From Viridothelium virens (taxonomy: Eukaryota > Ascomycota > Dothideomycetes > Trypetheliales > Trypetheliaceae): 64,000 nt of DNA. Shown in pieces: positions 35,105-46,666 of the stretch. The stretch lies in contig ML991788.1 of the NCBI GenBank assembly GCA_010094025.1, forward strand, positions 310,001 to 374,000. The letters are read 5' to 3'. The notes beneath the pieces are model-generated. The model saw nothing but the letters and a program-made list of their open reading frames with translations. It was not told the origin of the DNA and ran no database searches. Both the position numbers and the translations under genes were made by a program. Position 1 is the first letter of the stretch, and each line of letters begins with the position of its first letter.

Positions 35105-36823
35105 TTACCATTTCTCCCATACTACTGATGGCACCACATCTCGCATTATCCGCCAATGCCGAGCGGCGCTCTCAAACTGGTATTTCTCCAATAGGTTGAT
35201 AGCATCCTTCCTCAACAAAGGACTCGTACTCTCGTCCTGCTCTTCTGAGCCCTTGACGATGGGCGGTGGGAATGGTATCTCATGCTCCGGCTTCGGAGCC
35301 AAATGCTGCCGCCGACCAACGCTTCCAAGGAAGTCGGCGTCCACAGGTTTGCGGAAAACGATCTTGTTTTCCTGATTGGTAGGCTTGATACAAAACAGGA
35401 CCATGTTGATGAAATCCGATGAGGATTCGTTGGGCGATGGTGCCGCATCCCGGAACATGCGGCAGGTCGGAAAGACGTTGTGGATCGTACGGAGGACGAG
35501 CGCAGTCGTTGGTAGATTAAGGTCGCCTGCATAGTTGATCGCAATGACACCGTCGTCTTTGAGAAGATTGCTTAACCCAGAGAGGAACTCCACGGTAAAG
35601 AGCGAGGCGGGTTCTGCTCCGCCAGTGAAGACATCATGGATGATGAAATCGTAGCTGGCTGGGGAGGTTCGAGAAACAGCATCGACCCATGGCACGGCAT
35701 CCTGGAGAACGGCAATGTGATCAGTATTGAGTGAAAAGTACTTGGTCGCGAATTCATGAACGACTGGATCGACTTCGACGATTGTGGTGTTGATGCCGTG
35801 AGCTATTAGGGCGTTTGGCGCAGTCCCGATACCAAGTCCAACCACCAATGCCGATTTGTCCTCGTCATCCCTTTTCGATTTATTCTCCACTAATCTCACC
35901 GCTTCAAGCATGGAGAAAACAGCATAAACTGACTCGCGTTTCGTAATACCTTGTTCTTGAAGCTTAGGCGTAACCAGCCACTCCCCACCAAGCAAGCTGT
36001 GGTCACATCGGAGGAGTTGAAACTGGTTTTCTTCGCTCTTCAAGACTGAAATATACCCCGTCACGGACTCCTTACGGGCAAGAACAGACCAACCGTATGG
36101 CTGTAGGCCTTTGTTGAGTCGTGTGGTATTCCTAATTCCGTTGTAGTGAGGATTTAGTACGAGCGTTCCCAAGAGTAACGGGATAACCAGCAGTTGAACC
36201 TTTGAACGCGACAAAAATGAGAAACCGCAAGCCAGAACAATCCAGAGGGTGCACCGATTTAGCAGATCTGTTGAGCCCATATTCGATGGCAGAAAAGAGC
36301 TCGCACCGATCTCGAAAAGATAAAAAGTGGCCAGAGAGACTACCGCAGGTACCATTGGAGCTGCAAGGACAGAGATACCTCTTTTCGCAAGATTGTCCAT
36401 AGCATCCATGGCCGCTGCTAGGGAGAAGAGCAATAGCGGATAGAATGTCAGCGTCTCCGTACAAAGAGGCCCGTACAGTGGACCTAACTCATTGCTGTAT
36501 GAGAACAGGATCCATTCTGCGAAAGGAGCGAGAGCAGCAAGAACGGTAGGTACCCTTGAAAGGTTTCCAGTAAAAGACTTTATGACTGTCCGGGGTAAAA
36601 CTACCGATACAGCGAGGGTGGCTATCATGGCCTCTCGGTGGAAGCGGGCAGCCGGAATTGATCCATAGACAGGAGACAGGTTCAGTTGGGCAACAGGAGA
36701 TGAAATGGCGGCGAGAGCCAGAATGGCAATAGACCATGAGAAGGATTTCGTGAGAGATAGGATATTTTCCTCATTTTTGACAGTACTAGGGCTTGACTTC
36801 CCGTCATGCACGTCTTTGGTCAT
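35105..36823 (-). CDS. Membrane-anchored spermidine/spermine-synthase-like protein
   Basis: A single exon of 572 aa from the ATG at 36823 (MTKDVHDGKSS). The first about 230 residues hold several hydrophobic helices, with SSPVAQLNLSPVYGSIP near the first. The C-terminal half is a methyltransferase-fold domain like that of polyamine synthases: ALVVGLGIGTAPNALIAHG (about 322-340), the acidic TTIVEVDP that would hold the nucleoside ribose, and YDFIIHDVFTGG. Fungal genomes carry such membrane fusions; their substrate is not established and need not be a polyamine. The canonical aspartate pair is partly replaced, as in other family members of unknown reaction. No intron is needed. The frame is open seven codons further upstream without an ATG. 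Confidence 0.8.
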   Translation of the reverse strand: MTKDVHDGKSSPSTVKNEENILSLTKSFSWSIAILALAAISSPVAQLNLSPVYGSIPAARFHREAMIATLAVSVVLPRTVIKSFTGNLSRVPTVLAALAPFAEWILFSYSNELGPLYGPLCTETLTFYPLLLFSLAAAMDAMDNLAKRGISVLAAPMVPAVVSLATFYLFEIGASSFLPSNMGSTDLLNRCTLWIVLACGFSFLSRSKVQLLVIPLLLGTLVLNPHYNGIRNTTRLNKGLQPYGWSVLARKESVTGYISVLKSEENQFQLLRCDHSLLGGEWLVTPKLQEQGITKRESVYAVFSMLEAVRLVENKSKRDDEDKSALVVGLGIGTAPNALIAHGINTTIVEVDPVVHEFATKYFSLNTDHIAVLQDAVPWVDAVSRTSPASYDFIIHDVFTGGAEPASLFTVEFLSGLSNLLKDDGVIAINYAGDLNLPTTALVLRTIHNVFPTCRMFRDAAPSPNESSSDFINMVLFCIKPTNQENKIVFRKPVDADFLGSVGRRQHLAPKPEHEIPFPPPIVKGSEEQDESTSPLLRKDAINLLEKYQFESAARHWRIMRDVVPSVVWEKW

Positions 36824-37833
36824 TGCACCAACGTTACTATCCAAGGAGTAGTGTCAGCGTGCCTGAACAACGAAAGTAGAGTTTCGAGAGGATGTGGTAT
36901 CAAAGGAAAAGGGCGAAATATCATCAAAATGCGGTTCAATGAATGCGGATGTGAGACTGAAGCATTTGTCTGGCGGGATTAGAAGTTCGATTCAGCTCTT
37001 ATGTCAAGTGGGAAACTTTTTCATTGTGAGATGTTGTTCGTTCCCCATTACGAAACAAAGCTTGCTACAGGGATGCAGTCCGGATGTTTGAAGTTCATCC
37101 GTGCTGAAACAGCCGGCCCCAGCCCGAGCCCTTACTCTATCGTAGACGGTTAGAGTAGACCCGTTTTACCCAGCCCGCCCGCTCGACCCGGGGCGAAATC
37201 CTCAATATCTTACGTCCACACGGGGAATGTGTACGGATTCAAGACAAAGGGCAGGGCTGATGAGAATGGCAGCCGGTAGGACTGCTCTATCGTAATTCCC
37301 TTTGCATTCTGTGTGGGCAGCGAAGCCGCCGGCCCGGGTTCTAGCGACCTCCAGTGTCAACAAGCCTCACGCTATCCAATTTTCGATCATGTGCTTGTTC
37401 ATTGCAGCTTCTTATCTTTGCTTGACGATGTGTTGTCGCAATCGCGCCTCTCCACGAATGCTTCAGTTCTTCGGTCACGCAACCCGATCGAGCTGGCCCT
37501 ACTCTGCATACTCTATTGGTGGGGAAGGTACACAAAAACCGCGTTTGGCTACGAAAAAATGAAAAGAGAAAGACACAACGAGAAAGGGTGGGTTTAAATC
37601 AACGCTAGATTGAATGGAATAAGACAGCTTGGCAAACGACGGAAGACATTGACAGCAACAGAAGAATCTGTGTTCATTCTAGAAGCGTGAACGGGATTGC
37701 TGTAACTTTCATTGTCTTGGTGACGGGACGCTCGCCGTGTTTGCTCGGTTCTACTGTCGAGCTTTGTGCTTGAGTTCTAAACAAACACGCAGGGCGACCG
37801 ATCTACTGAGTCTGACACGTGATATTAAAGAGT
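36824..37833. other. Intergenic
   Basis: No gene motif seen on either strand. A CACGTGAT E-box lies at 37818-37825, just before the foldback elements. Confidence 0.4.
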
Positions 37834-38026
37834 ACCTTACCGCGCACGCCATGGTTGGGGGGTTCCTCAACTGGTAATTAGTACAATGTTACCTCAATTT
37901 TGCTGTTATAACTATGTTGGCCCATATTAAGGCGGTGTTGACATAGGCCAACAAGGCCATAACAGTAAACTTCAAATGACATTGCATTGACTACCAGTTG
38001 GGGAAGCTCTCCTCCGCGGTAAGGTA
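37834..38026. mobile_element. Foldback MITE 1 (TA target, TIR CCTTACCGCG)
   Basis: About 193 bases whose two halves are inverted copies. The ends are TACCTTACCGCG and CGCGGTAAGGTA; further in, AACTGGTA and TACCAGTT pair, and GTTATAACTATGTTGGCCC pairs with GGCCAACAAGGCCATAAC. The whole could fold into one long imperfect hairpin. TA at each outer edge fits a Tc1/mariner-type target duplication. No coding capacity. Confidence 0.8.
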
Positions 38027-38241
38027 CCATGCGGGGGGTTAGGGCGTTTCCTAACGGTAGTCTGCCGAAAACTACGAAAAATTTGCTTTTATGGGCGTAA
38101 TTTTTAGCCTAACCCGTGTCAACACTATCTTAACACAGGCATTAACACAGGGTAGGCTGAGAACTACGCTCATAACAGCAAATTTTTTTGTACTTTTCTG
38201 CAAACTACCGCTTAGAACCCCCCCCCTGCCCCCGTAAGGTA
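38025..38241. mobile_element. Foldback MITE 2, abutting MITE 1
   Basis: About 217 bases, again a near full-length inverted repeat. The left arm contains GGGGGGTTAG, ACGGTAGTCTGCCGAAAACT and AATTTGCTTTTATGGGCGTA; the right arm, read in reverse, gives GGGGGGTTCTA, GCGGTAGTTTGCAGAAAAGT and AATTTGCTGTTATGAGCGTA. Its right end is GTAAGGTA, the same end sequence as MITE 1, so the two are related families that share a TA junction. A run of nine C lies near the right end. Confidence 0.75.
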
Positions 38242-38573
38242 GACAAAAGGTCAATTTGAAAGATTTCCTTGGTCTCCTAACCCTGTCCGTACCACCAAAC
38301 GCAAGCCTGAAATTCAAGCCTAGTACCCGAGTACCGCCGAAAATTAAAGATGATTATAATCTGTGCCACCAAAGAGTAAGAAAAGAATGAGCTAGATGCT
38401 GTGCCTCATCAAGCCCTATCAGCCTTTGCTCACCGCCTGTAGCACTCAAATTCTATGGTAGTCCAATACTCAATTTCCAAAATAGCTCACAAGTCCTATG
38501 CATCATACGCACAAGTAATCTTGAATCCGGGTCAGTAACGTAACAGACCTTGCATAGGTTCTGTAGGTCAGGA
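38242..38573. other. 3' flank of the trypsin-fold gene
   Basis: No gene seen. The 60 bases next to the stop (38513-38573) are shared with the decayed copy at 63.7 kb. Confidence 0.5.
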
Positions 38574-39767
38574 TTACGCAACGCCTGCTTTGTTGACGTG
38601 TCTCAAAACATCACTCGGTATAATAACAGCCTCGTTCTTATCAGAGTCCGGGTCTCTGAAAATTCCGCCTTGGACTGTGATGATTGTTAGCTGGAAAAAT
38701 TGATATAGCCGATGTTGCGGAACTTACAAAGAGCAACAAGGCGGAGATTTCCCTGACCGTCTTTTGTATACATTCCTGCGCCAGAAATGCCGTACCAACC
38801 GGTCACAGTATGACAGACTTTGCGTGAATTCTGATGTGGCATCCATTCACCAACACTGATTACTCGAAGGCCTGGTGCAAGTATGCGTGGGTGTGGAAGC
38901 GCCATATTTTCATTCAGTTTTTGACAGACAAGATTCGCGCTTCCTTGCCAGCAATTGATACAAGAACAATCATGAATACCAGGATCTGGATGATTTTCTA
39001 TTGCTGTGGCGGGTTGTGAATTATAACCAAATGCCATAACTGTGCCGGAAAGAGATGTTCCATTGTCAAGGATAGTCGCTGGAATGATAGCCTGGGCAGG
39101 ACCCCTGGGTTCCTCACCACTGCATGTTATGAAAATCGCGAAATCTTTATTTCCACCAGGGTCGTTGTAGTCGTGGAACAATTCACATTTAATTGGTGAA
39201 CCTGAGCCTAAATCACCAGTCAAAGTTGTAAAAACTTCAGCTGTTGTATTTTTGGCAGTAGCAGTGGTTTTTGTATCCTTGTTGAAATGGGATACTGTTA
39301 GAACAACATCGCGAGTTGGGCCCCTTATCCAGATACCAGAAAGCTCTGTTCTTTCATTGGAACTGGTAATGCTAAGCTTGCACGCTGACAAGCTGTAAGG
39401 GCGAAAACGAGTCATCGCCTGAGAGGAAAGTTTAGTTAGTAAATTGAATAGCTTGAAGTTAGAAAATGGAGTCTACCTGCTGAAGGGACTCCCCGGTATC
39501 CCTAATCAAGTCCAGCTCCGACGTGTTCTTGCTGCTTTGAAGTTGTCCGTCATCTTGAACTTCAAAGCAGCGTGACCAGTATCGTGCAGTTCTGTTCTGA
39601 TGGGCACAAGGACCACCAAAATTAGACGATGAAACCATTGATAGGGGTATAGAAGGCGGCTGATATGGTACTGCCGGGAAAAGGCCGATACCAGAAGAGG
39701 TCTGTCTTGAATGACTATTCTGATCCGAAGAGATATAGTTGGCATCTGGAGTAGAAGAAGGCGACAT
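38574..39767 (-). CDS. Divergent trypsin-fold (chymotrypsin-like) protein
   Basis: Three exons, 39767-39477, 39418-38728 and 38674-38574, encode 360 aa; introns are 58 and 53 nt. The first about 100 residues are Ser/Pro/Asn-rich with no signal peptide. The rest shows the outline of a trypsin-like peptidase: VLTVSHF (histidine about 141), NKDFAIF (aspartate about 189) and WYGISGAGMY (serine about 309, where GxSGG is usual), then LVALF as in LVGI-type strands. Order and spacing suit the His-Asp-Ser triad, so it may be an active protease or a binding relative. The protein lacks a secretion signal, so an intracellular role is likely. Exon 3 is supported by a second, decayed copy at 63.7 kb. The family is not one I can name; intracellular trypsin-like domains occur as partners or effector domains of fungal STAND proteins. 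Confidence 0.7.
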
Positions 39768-40854
39768 GACGGGCTAGATTTAGTATTTGTAGTTCAAACA
39801 CCTATCCCACTCTTATTGTCCTCTCTTTCTTTTGTTTCTAATTAAACGGTTTCTCATACAGCAATCTGTAGAGCATTGGCCTTTGTGATTGTTTGGTGAA
39901 TAAGTGAAAAAGGTGGTGTACGACTAAGTCATGAAGCGCTTTGTCTCGAGTTTCAGTAAATAGGTTGTTTTAGGATTGGAGAAGAGTTCCCTGCCGGATG
40001 CCTTATATTGATCAATGGATACTGAGTTGGAAGAGGAGACCTGCATACGAGTGTCTTGCTTTTATATTATTATGTGATCAGTGGTCACCAGAGTGGATCT
40101 TGTTGAAAGAGTATTGAGACTGAGTTGATTGGTTGATTGGTTGATTGTGTTTATGGTGTGGAATCTAAGTCTCGGAGCCACGGAGGATCGTGAATGAATC
40201 TTGTCCCACCCGCACCTCGTACGGGAGCGGCTTCCTCTAAGAGACCTAGCCTAAGAAACAGAAATACATTGGAGGAATGCAGCTACATCTGACGTCCGAA
40301 GAATGAAGCGAAGTCCGAAGAATGAATAACATCTAAAGAATGGACTGCGACTCGAAGATGGAAAGAAAAGTAGCGTATTTACTGGAAATAGATGTATGAT
40401 ACATTTCGGTTATCTAACGCTTTGTAAGACTGTCGCAATGCACCCATTCAACGTATGCCTTCCTTGACGAGTAAATGACTGTACTGACCGAGCTTGCTGT
40501 GTTTCGACGTTGATGACGGAGTACTTTGCTGTCTTGCAGTGCCTCCCTACAGCGATCCTCCAAAGTGGTGTGAGTTGGCCAAAGCTCACAGCCCTTACTG
40601 CAGCTGCACAGAAGCAGCAAATTTGGTGCATAAATTCTGCACAACTCCATATGCACACATGTGCACATACAGTTCTGCTCCGGACCTCCCCTGTGCTTTA
40701 CACAATGTTTGTACAACTCCTGCACAAAAGGAAGAAGAGGCTGAGGTGAATAAGATAAGAACGGAAAAACCTTTCATCCAGCAGGATAAAAGATAATCTG
40801 ATTGGACCTTTCTTCAAAAGCCATTTTATTCCGGACCTTAGACTTGTCTAGCTT
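39768..40854. other. Intergenic with a GTTGATTG repeat
   Basis: An 8-mer, GTTGATTG, is repeated three times at 40124-40147, and TCCGAAGAATGAA occurs twice near 40297-40325. Bases 40600-40740 are rich in TGCACA words. No gene motif seen. Confidence 0.4.
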
Positions 40855-41112
40855 TCAAGAATCGTCCTTACAGGATTTGATAATCTTTGTGATCGAACGC
40901 AGACAGTCACTGTTGTATGAACCTCTTCCGGTATACAATGTTCTCTCTGATTGCTTACGAGCTTCAGAGAAAAGATCTACCTTACGGGCAAAATCTTTCA
41001 CACGGCTGCGATGACCCTTCAGCTCCTTGGCAGCTTTATCAAGTCTTTTGCCGACACCAAAGAAGATTCCAGAGACTTGCAGTGCAAGCGGCGCAATTTC
41101 TAGTCCAGACAC
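40855..41112 (-). pseudogene. STAND-type N-terminal domain remnant
   Basis: An open frame of about 85 codons reads SGLEIAPLALQVSGIFFGVG, then DKAAKELKG, RVKDFARKVDLFSEARK and a final ITKIIKSCKDD. This is the pattern of the alpha-helical N-terminal domain that fungal STAND and HET-related proteins carry. No ATG precedes it in frame (the position is GTG), and no NACHT, kinase or other domain follows within 1 kb. I therefore take it as a leftover 5' piece of a larger gene. It could instead be a first exon whose start lies behind an unseen intron. Confidence 0.5.
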
Positions 41113-42353
41113 AGTGATTGCGCAACCAGGAAAATTAGAGAAGTAACGTGAGTCAGCTAGGATAAAGAGAAAAACAGAACTAGGCTGAAAACTGGGTGCC
41201 TAGAAGATGGTCATCTCTGAAAACTGTAAGTAAGAACCCTTCTGAATGCTCCTAGTCACGCTTGGATCATGTAGCTTGATATTACTGCAGCTCATCTATC
41301 GGAACGCGGGAGACAGTTGTTGGCTTCGAAGGAATTCGCTGAGGCTTCTCCTCTCTTAGGCGCAATCAGCCCTGGCTGCACGGTATCGTAGGGTGACGTA
41401 CGACATGTACAAGAGCTGTAATCGGTGAAAAGGTCTTTTTCTCCGACCACGAGAGCTGACACTCTACCAATTAGATACTTACACTGTCCCCGTTCGTATC
41501 GCGCATTCTCCTGCAGATTTTTGAGACGGCAAGTGTAATCTGAGGCTGCGCAGCGTGACTAGCTGGGTGACTTCCCAGCAGTTTTTGCTTCGAATTGATG
41601 TTCCAACCTTAACCCAGACATGCATTTTGAAACCACAATTGAAGCAAAGACAACTGCATTACTGCAATAGGTATGACGAAAAACCCTTTCTATGCTGAGA
41701 TCTTTTGCCAAAGTGAGCAGCTTGTTGTTACCCATTTGAGCATGAATGGATTTTTCCCTTAGCCACGCTCAAAACTTTTTTGTAGGACGGGGCGGTGGCC
41801 TCACATACGATGAAGCCTTGCCAAATGTTTTGAGCGAGGCTAGAGTACGTACCTTGCCTCACCTCAACTTCCTCCTGCTCAACATCTTTCGCTTTGCAGG
41901 TCTCATCCCTGCAGCTGAACATGTAATTACCCAAACATCCAGTGCGGCCGAACGAGTTACCATCTGAGCTGAAGAAAGCCTTATCAAGAAGTTAGTTCGT
42001 GTCTATGATCATTTTTTTCGCCGTTTTCGATGTCTAGCTATCCTCAGCCACTTGTAGGAAGCGCATTGTTGTCTTCTAAACCATGCGAGCATAGTGATTT
42101 CAAAGCTTCTCAGATGGTATCATGGGCTAGCTCGTCCGACGATGTGCCACAATCTCTCAAGAACAGAGCCATTTGACTCAAGATAAAAGCATTGGCTCAG
42201 ATCCAACGTTGTCTATTGTTCTCGACACTAAATCTTCCCGAGCATGTGCACGCAGACACAAACAGGATACTGGCTAAGACATCTTCAAAAAACCCCACTC
42301 ATTTTCTACGACACCTGAAGTTCCTCCGCTTTTAACATTCAGTAGCTCATCGC
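41113..42353. other. Intergenic
   Basis: No gene motif found on either strand in this 1.2-kb stretch between the STAND remnant and the dehydrogenase. Confidence 0.4.
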
Positions 42354-43401
42354 TCATAGCCACCTTTGATCCCCCTTATGACTCACGAACCTCCCTCCAT
42401 CCCCTTTTTCCACACTCTTCTCCTCCAGTACCCGCATAACCATCTCCACGCTCGTCTGGGGACTGATTGGGCCTGAGAAGTCTGGCGCGTACTCCTTGAA
42501 CTGCGCTGCCATCGCCTTCCCACCCTCGATCTGCTCCGGCGTCGGCGGCACTCCGCTCTCGTCAGTGGCGACCACCCCAGGGGAGATGGAGAGAAATAGG
42601 ATGCGGGAGGAGAGCGGAAGGGAAGGCGCAGCGTAGAGGGCGTTGTATTTAGCGGTCAGGGCGTTGAGAGCGGCTTTGGAGATGGAGTAGGGGGCTCCAA
42701 TGGGGATGTGGAAGTCGTTTATCAAGTCTATTGCAGTGCAAGTCATCTCTGTTAGCTGAGGAAAACAAGGGAGAAAAAAGGAGATGAGGAAGAAGTGGGA
42801 ATTGGAAGGCGATTGTACTCACCAATGTCAGCCATGCCGGTAGAAATGTTGGCGACTTTCTTGGCAGTGCCGGACTGAAGGAGGGGGATAAACGCGTTGA
42901 TGGTGTGCGTTACACCGACGACGTTGCTGCGGAAAGAGTCGAGCAAATCGGCCTCGAGGGTCTCAGGGTCGTCGTTGCTAGAGATATTTTGATGAGTCTT
43001 AGTCTCTGAACAGCAATGCAAAGGGTAGTGTCTCACAAATCTCCCAAGGTCTTGAAGGCGCTGATGTGACTGAGAAAAGCAGCATTATTAATCAAGTAAT
43101 CCAGCTTTCCCCCCGTTATCTTCGTCGTCTCGTCTGCAGCTTTCTTCAAGGCTGTCCTATCCGTGATGTCCGCCTGAAGAATGGTGATGTTATTGACACC
43201 ATCAGCGACGAGGCGGGAACGAGTTGATTCAGCATTTCGTACAAGACCGATGACGGTATTACCGGGGATGGAAGCGAGGTGAACGATGAAAGCGTACTGT
43301 TATCGTTCTATCGTAAGTACTTAGGAATTCTTGCACAAAGGTGGATAGAAAGTACTGACACCTAGTCCACGGCTTGCACCTGTGACCACATAAGAAGACA
43401 T
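42354..43401 (-). CDS. Short-chain dehydrogenase/reductase (SDR)
   Basis: Four exons, 43401-43360, 43296-43037, 42977-42823 and 42748-42354, encode 283 aa. The N-terminal cofactor loop is VVTGASRGLG, an NAD(P)-binding TGxxxGxG motif. LQADITD gives the cofactor aspartate, LDYLINNAA the NNA motif, VANISTGMA the catalytic serine region and APYSISKAALN the active-site YxxxK. It is a classical SDR, cytosolic, oxidising an alcohol or reducing a carbonyl. It is the leftmost gene near the sesquiterpene cyclase and could act on the hydroxylated terpene, but SDRs are common and membership in the cluster is a guess. Intron 1 interrupts just after the cofactor loop, leaving a 42-nt first exon. Confidence 0.88.
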
Positions 43402-45548
43402 GGTGCTTATAGTCAACCAATTAAGCTAATCAGGAGAAGAAGATGATCGTTGTGTGAGTTTGGCGAAGATGTTGCTTTCTCGTAATGCCCGAAAAATCTA
43501 GACTGCTTGTAATTGACGCAGCTACGACAGAGAGACAATGGGCCTTAAATACTTCCTCCACATCCCGCTCATCGGAATAAAATTCAGAGATCCAGCTGAA
43601 CAGATCTTTGGAATGTTACGAGATGCGATAACGGTTTCTAAGCTCCGCGATAAAGCGGCGGCACATGGCGGATACATCCGAAGTAGAAAAATGGTGTAAA
43701 CTAATCATTGCTTCCTTCAACTCAATATTTGTAAGCTCTATAACCAAAAACGTAATTCTCGGATGGAAGTCCAGCGACTGAGTGACTTGTACTTACGTAA
43801 GTACTTCTAAGATTTCCCCTTTTCTCTTCTCTCACCTTACCCCTATCTCAGCCTCTTGTCTCAGCCCTCATCATAACTGTCTTGAATTTGGCCTTTCATA
43901 TTCAATCGTACTATCCAAGAAATTAATTAGCTGGTAATTGAATGTTGTAGTAATATCTGCCTTCAATTTTGATAGAAAAGTGATTAAAATATAGTAAGAG
44001 GCAGAGAGAAGGAAAAGATGAGATGGCTAGTGCCCACTATTTTTGGCTTCCGGGGTAAAGCAGCACCAAAATCTTAAAGCAGCGATACTATCGGATCGCA
44101 AAGCTCCCCCGCTCCGAAGCACCTAGTCAATACCCCAACAAAATCAGGAGAGCGACCACGAACCCAATCTCCACGAGAGATCGTATTTTCTCTTCTGCTC
44201 GACTTGCAGTGATTGCATTACATATGCGCGTACTCCCTAACCCGTGAATGGGGCGATTCCAGTAAGAATACCAGTCATGGGACTGTCAGCTTATACTGCC
44301 CTTAAAGATTTTTTGAGAAGGTTGTTCTTCTAGTCCACAATTTTGACCATGACACCCAGTCCAAGCGCGGGCTAGAGTAAGTAAAGACCAAGTGGAACTC
44401 ACGCCACTGGAATTTCGTAGTCCAGTGATGATTCGAAGGCATTCTGCACATCACTCGACTGAACTCGTACGATTTTGGCTATATTTGGAAGTTCACGGTG
44501 CCTGTGCTCCTTTGTTCACTACTCTAATGACGTAGTATTTATTGGATTTTCGTATCTAGTCTCAGGCAATTGTCTTCACTGCCGCAGGTCTGAGCTTATG
44601 CTATAAAAGGATGCCAGAGAAGAGAGGGGACGATCAAGGAAGGTCGGTTTAAGCAAGGAAAGATACAGGAGAGAGTTGGGCGGAGGTGAATCGAAGAGTT
44701 CATAGATATACTTCATTGTGCGAGCAGAGATATTATACCAGCTACTCCGCCAATGCAAGACTTCAGACACGGTCGTTATGCTTGCGCACAAACAATCACG
44801 CTATTCTTTGAGCAAAGCTTCACCGGCTCTCTACCAAACCTCCACTCAAATTCCAGAGCTTATCTTTGTTTGTGGAGCTGGTAGCGTATTCCTTAGCAGG
44901 AGCAGCTTCACATGCCACCATGAGTGCCGGAGCCTCATCTGTCAGATGTCGGTCTCGCAACTTGTATTTTGTACGGGGAGATAAAGTATGACCTGTCAAA
45001 AACGGATCTAACGCTGCCAAGAGCACTGTGGTGCAACCTTGCAGTAAAGTTCGCGGCGTCCGTGGCGGTAAATTGTTTCCTATTGAAGCGAAGAATGAGC
45101 ATCCTTCTATGCAATGATTTTGGCTGAGCAGAACTTGCCTCTTTTACGAGAGACCACGAGCTTGTAACGCTCCATGGAGAGCGGCACACCCACGTCACAG
45201 TCATCCAGGAGTTCGCCCCCAGAGATGAACTCAGGATGTACAGCAGAAGCCGTTGTTCCCCGAGGTTTGTACTCGCTGAAACACTGCCAGGACGCCACCA
45301 AGGGCAGGCACAGAAAGTAAGCAGCACTCATATTTTCATTGCAGATAACAGTATCAAAGCGGCTACTATGTACTGCGAGTCATTACATCGAATCTTTCCA
45401 ATTCATTAGCAATTCTTACGAGAACTTGCGTGACTTTGTGATTGGACTCGGACTAATTGTGGTTCTTTACAACGAAGGGATCTCATGAGCCAATTTCTAT
45501 CGTCTGATGAAGGAGATAGCTCAAGTCTAGGAACGGAACCCTCGTAGT
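43402..45548. other. Intergenic, 2.1 kb
   Basis: It holds the SDR promoter. A 74-codon frame on - at 45107-45331 starts with a hydrophobic stretch (MSAAYFLCLPLVASWQC) that could be a signal peptide, but no stop-to-stop gene structure follows. Nothing else seen. Confidence 0.4.
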
Positions 45549-46666
45549 TCATTCAATATTCTTGTATCGCTTGGTAGTCCTACTCCAGAGCTCGTTGCCG
45601 CTCATTTGATATTCGAGACCTCGAATGTAAAGCTCTAGCGCCGTGCTATATTGCCCATTTTCCTCCGCCAAAGATCTTGCCAATTTCTCATGCGTCGCCT
45701 CATATTCTCGACACAAGGTCCAGAGTACATGCTTTGCTGCGTCGTAAGATATTCGGGCTTCCGATGATAGTATGTTCACGGCAGGACATAGCGTACTTCC
45801 TTCATGTGCTGCCATTGAAGTCTTCAGTTCCTTTTCGAAGCTAAGTATGTCATTGACGATCGAGATATGACGTCCGACATTCAGTTCGATTTCCCTTACT
45901 GCCTCCAAGTCCGAGGACTTCAATTCAAGAGACATAGTGTAGCGCATAAGCGAAGCCAGTAGTCTACTCAAAGCGCTATATTAGCAAGAAAACGGAAGGT
46001 ACCTCGATTTTGACGAGACTCGCGCTTGTCCCACGTCTTTCTGGCGATAATCAAGATACTGGCCTAGCTGATGCATGTTGAGCCTGGCCCTCGATGTTTG
46101 AGCCCGCATGAAAAGGAAGACTGGTTCCTGTAGCTCATCTGCGCGATTTTTGTCACACTTGCGCATCTTCTGCCATAAAGCGAACATCATCCACTCTGCT
46201 GGGAGAGCGGAGTCTGGTGCGGAGTCGCCTCGACACATTTCCATCAGGCGTTGATTGTAAAGCGCACCTTCGGAAAGTGATAAGCCTTCGAGCTGGTCTA
46301 AGCCTCATAAGCCTAGTGTAGCATTTTGATAAGCATTGAGACCTCACCATCAATAAGAAACAATATGGTCAAGAGTTCGCACGCGTGAGAGATTCTTTCG
46401 TCTTTCGCGAGTGGGAAGTACAGGCACGTAACTTTCGGAAACTCGGCGCCGACAAATTTTGTCCGAGCCTTGTCATCTGGAAATGGCCAGAACTTAAGGA
46501 AATACTCATTAACTTCTTCGGAAACTTTTTCGACCAGTGGATGACAGTGAGCAGACCAGTTACTGGACGGAAATGACCATTGGTTTAATCGCTGTTGGTC
46601 TATGCCCCGTAAATCTGGAAATTTTTCCGGCAATCCTCCTGGCTGCAGTTGTACTGTAGCTGCCAT
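45549..46666 (-). CDS. Sesquiterpene cyclase, aristolochene-synthase type
   Basis: Three exons, 46666-46348, 46297-46003 and 45963-45549, encode 342 aa, close to known fungal aristolochene synthases (about 320-345 aa). The first metal site, completed by splicing, is LFLIDDQLE (106-110). The second is NDILSFEKE with N242, S246 and E250. Strongly family-like blocks are CHPLVEKVSEEVNEYFL, KVTCLYFPLA, EPVFLFMRAQT and the C-terminal LEYQMSGNELWSRTTKRY. The enzyme would cyclise farnesyl diphosphate with Mg2+, in the cytosol, to an eremophilane-type hydrocarbon such as aristolochene; the exact product cannot be read. The DDQLE site has Q where the well-studied enzyme has L. The second intron uses a GTACCT donor, and its join inserts a short VSSKSR segment compared with the family. 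It lies between an SDR and an AflR-type regulator. Confidence 0.9.
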
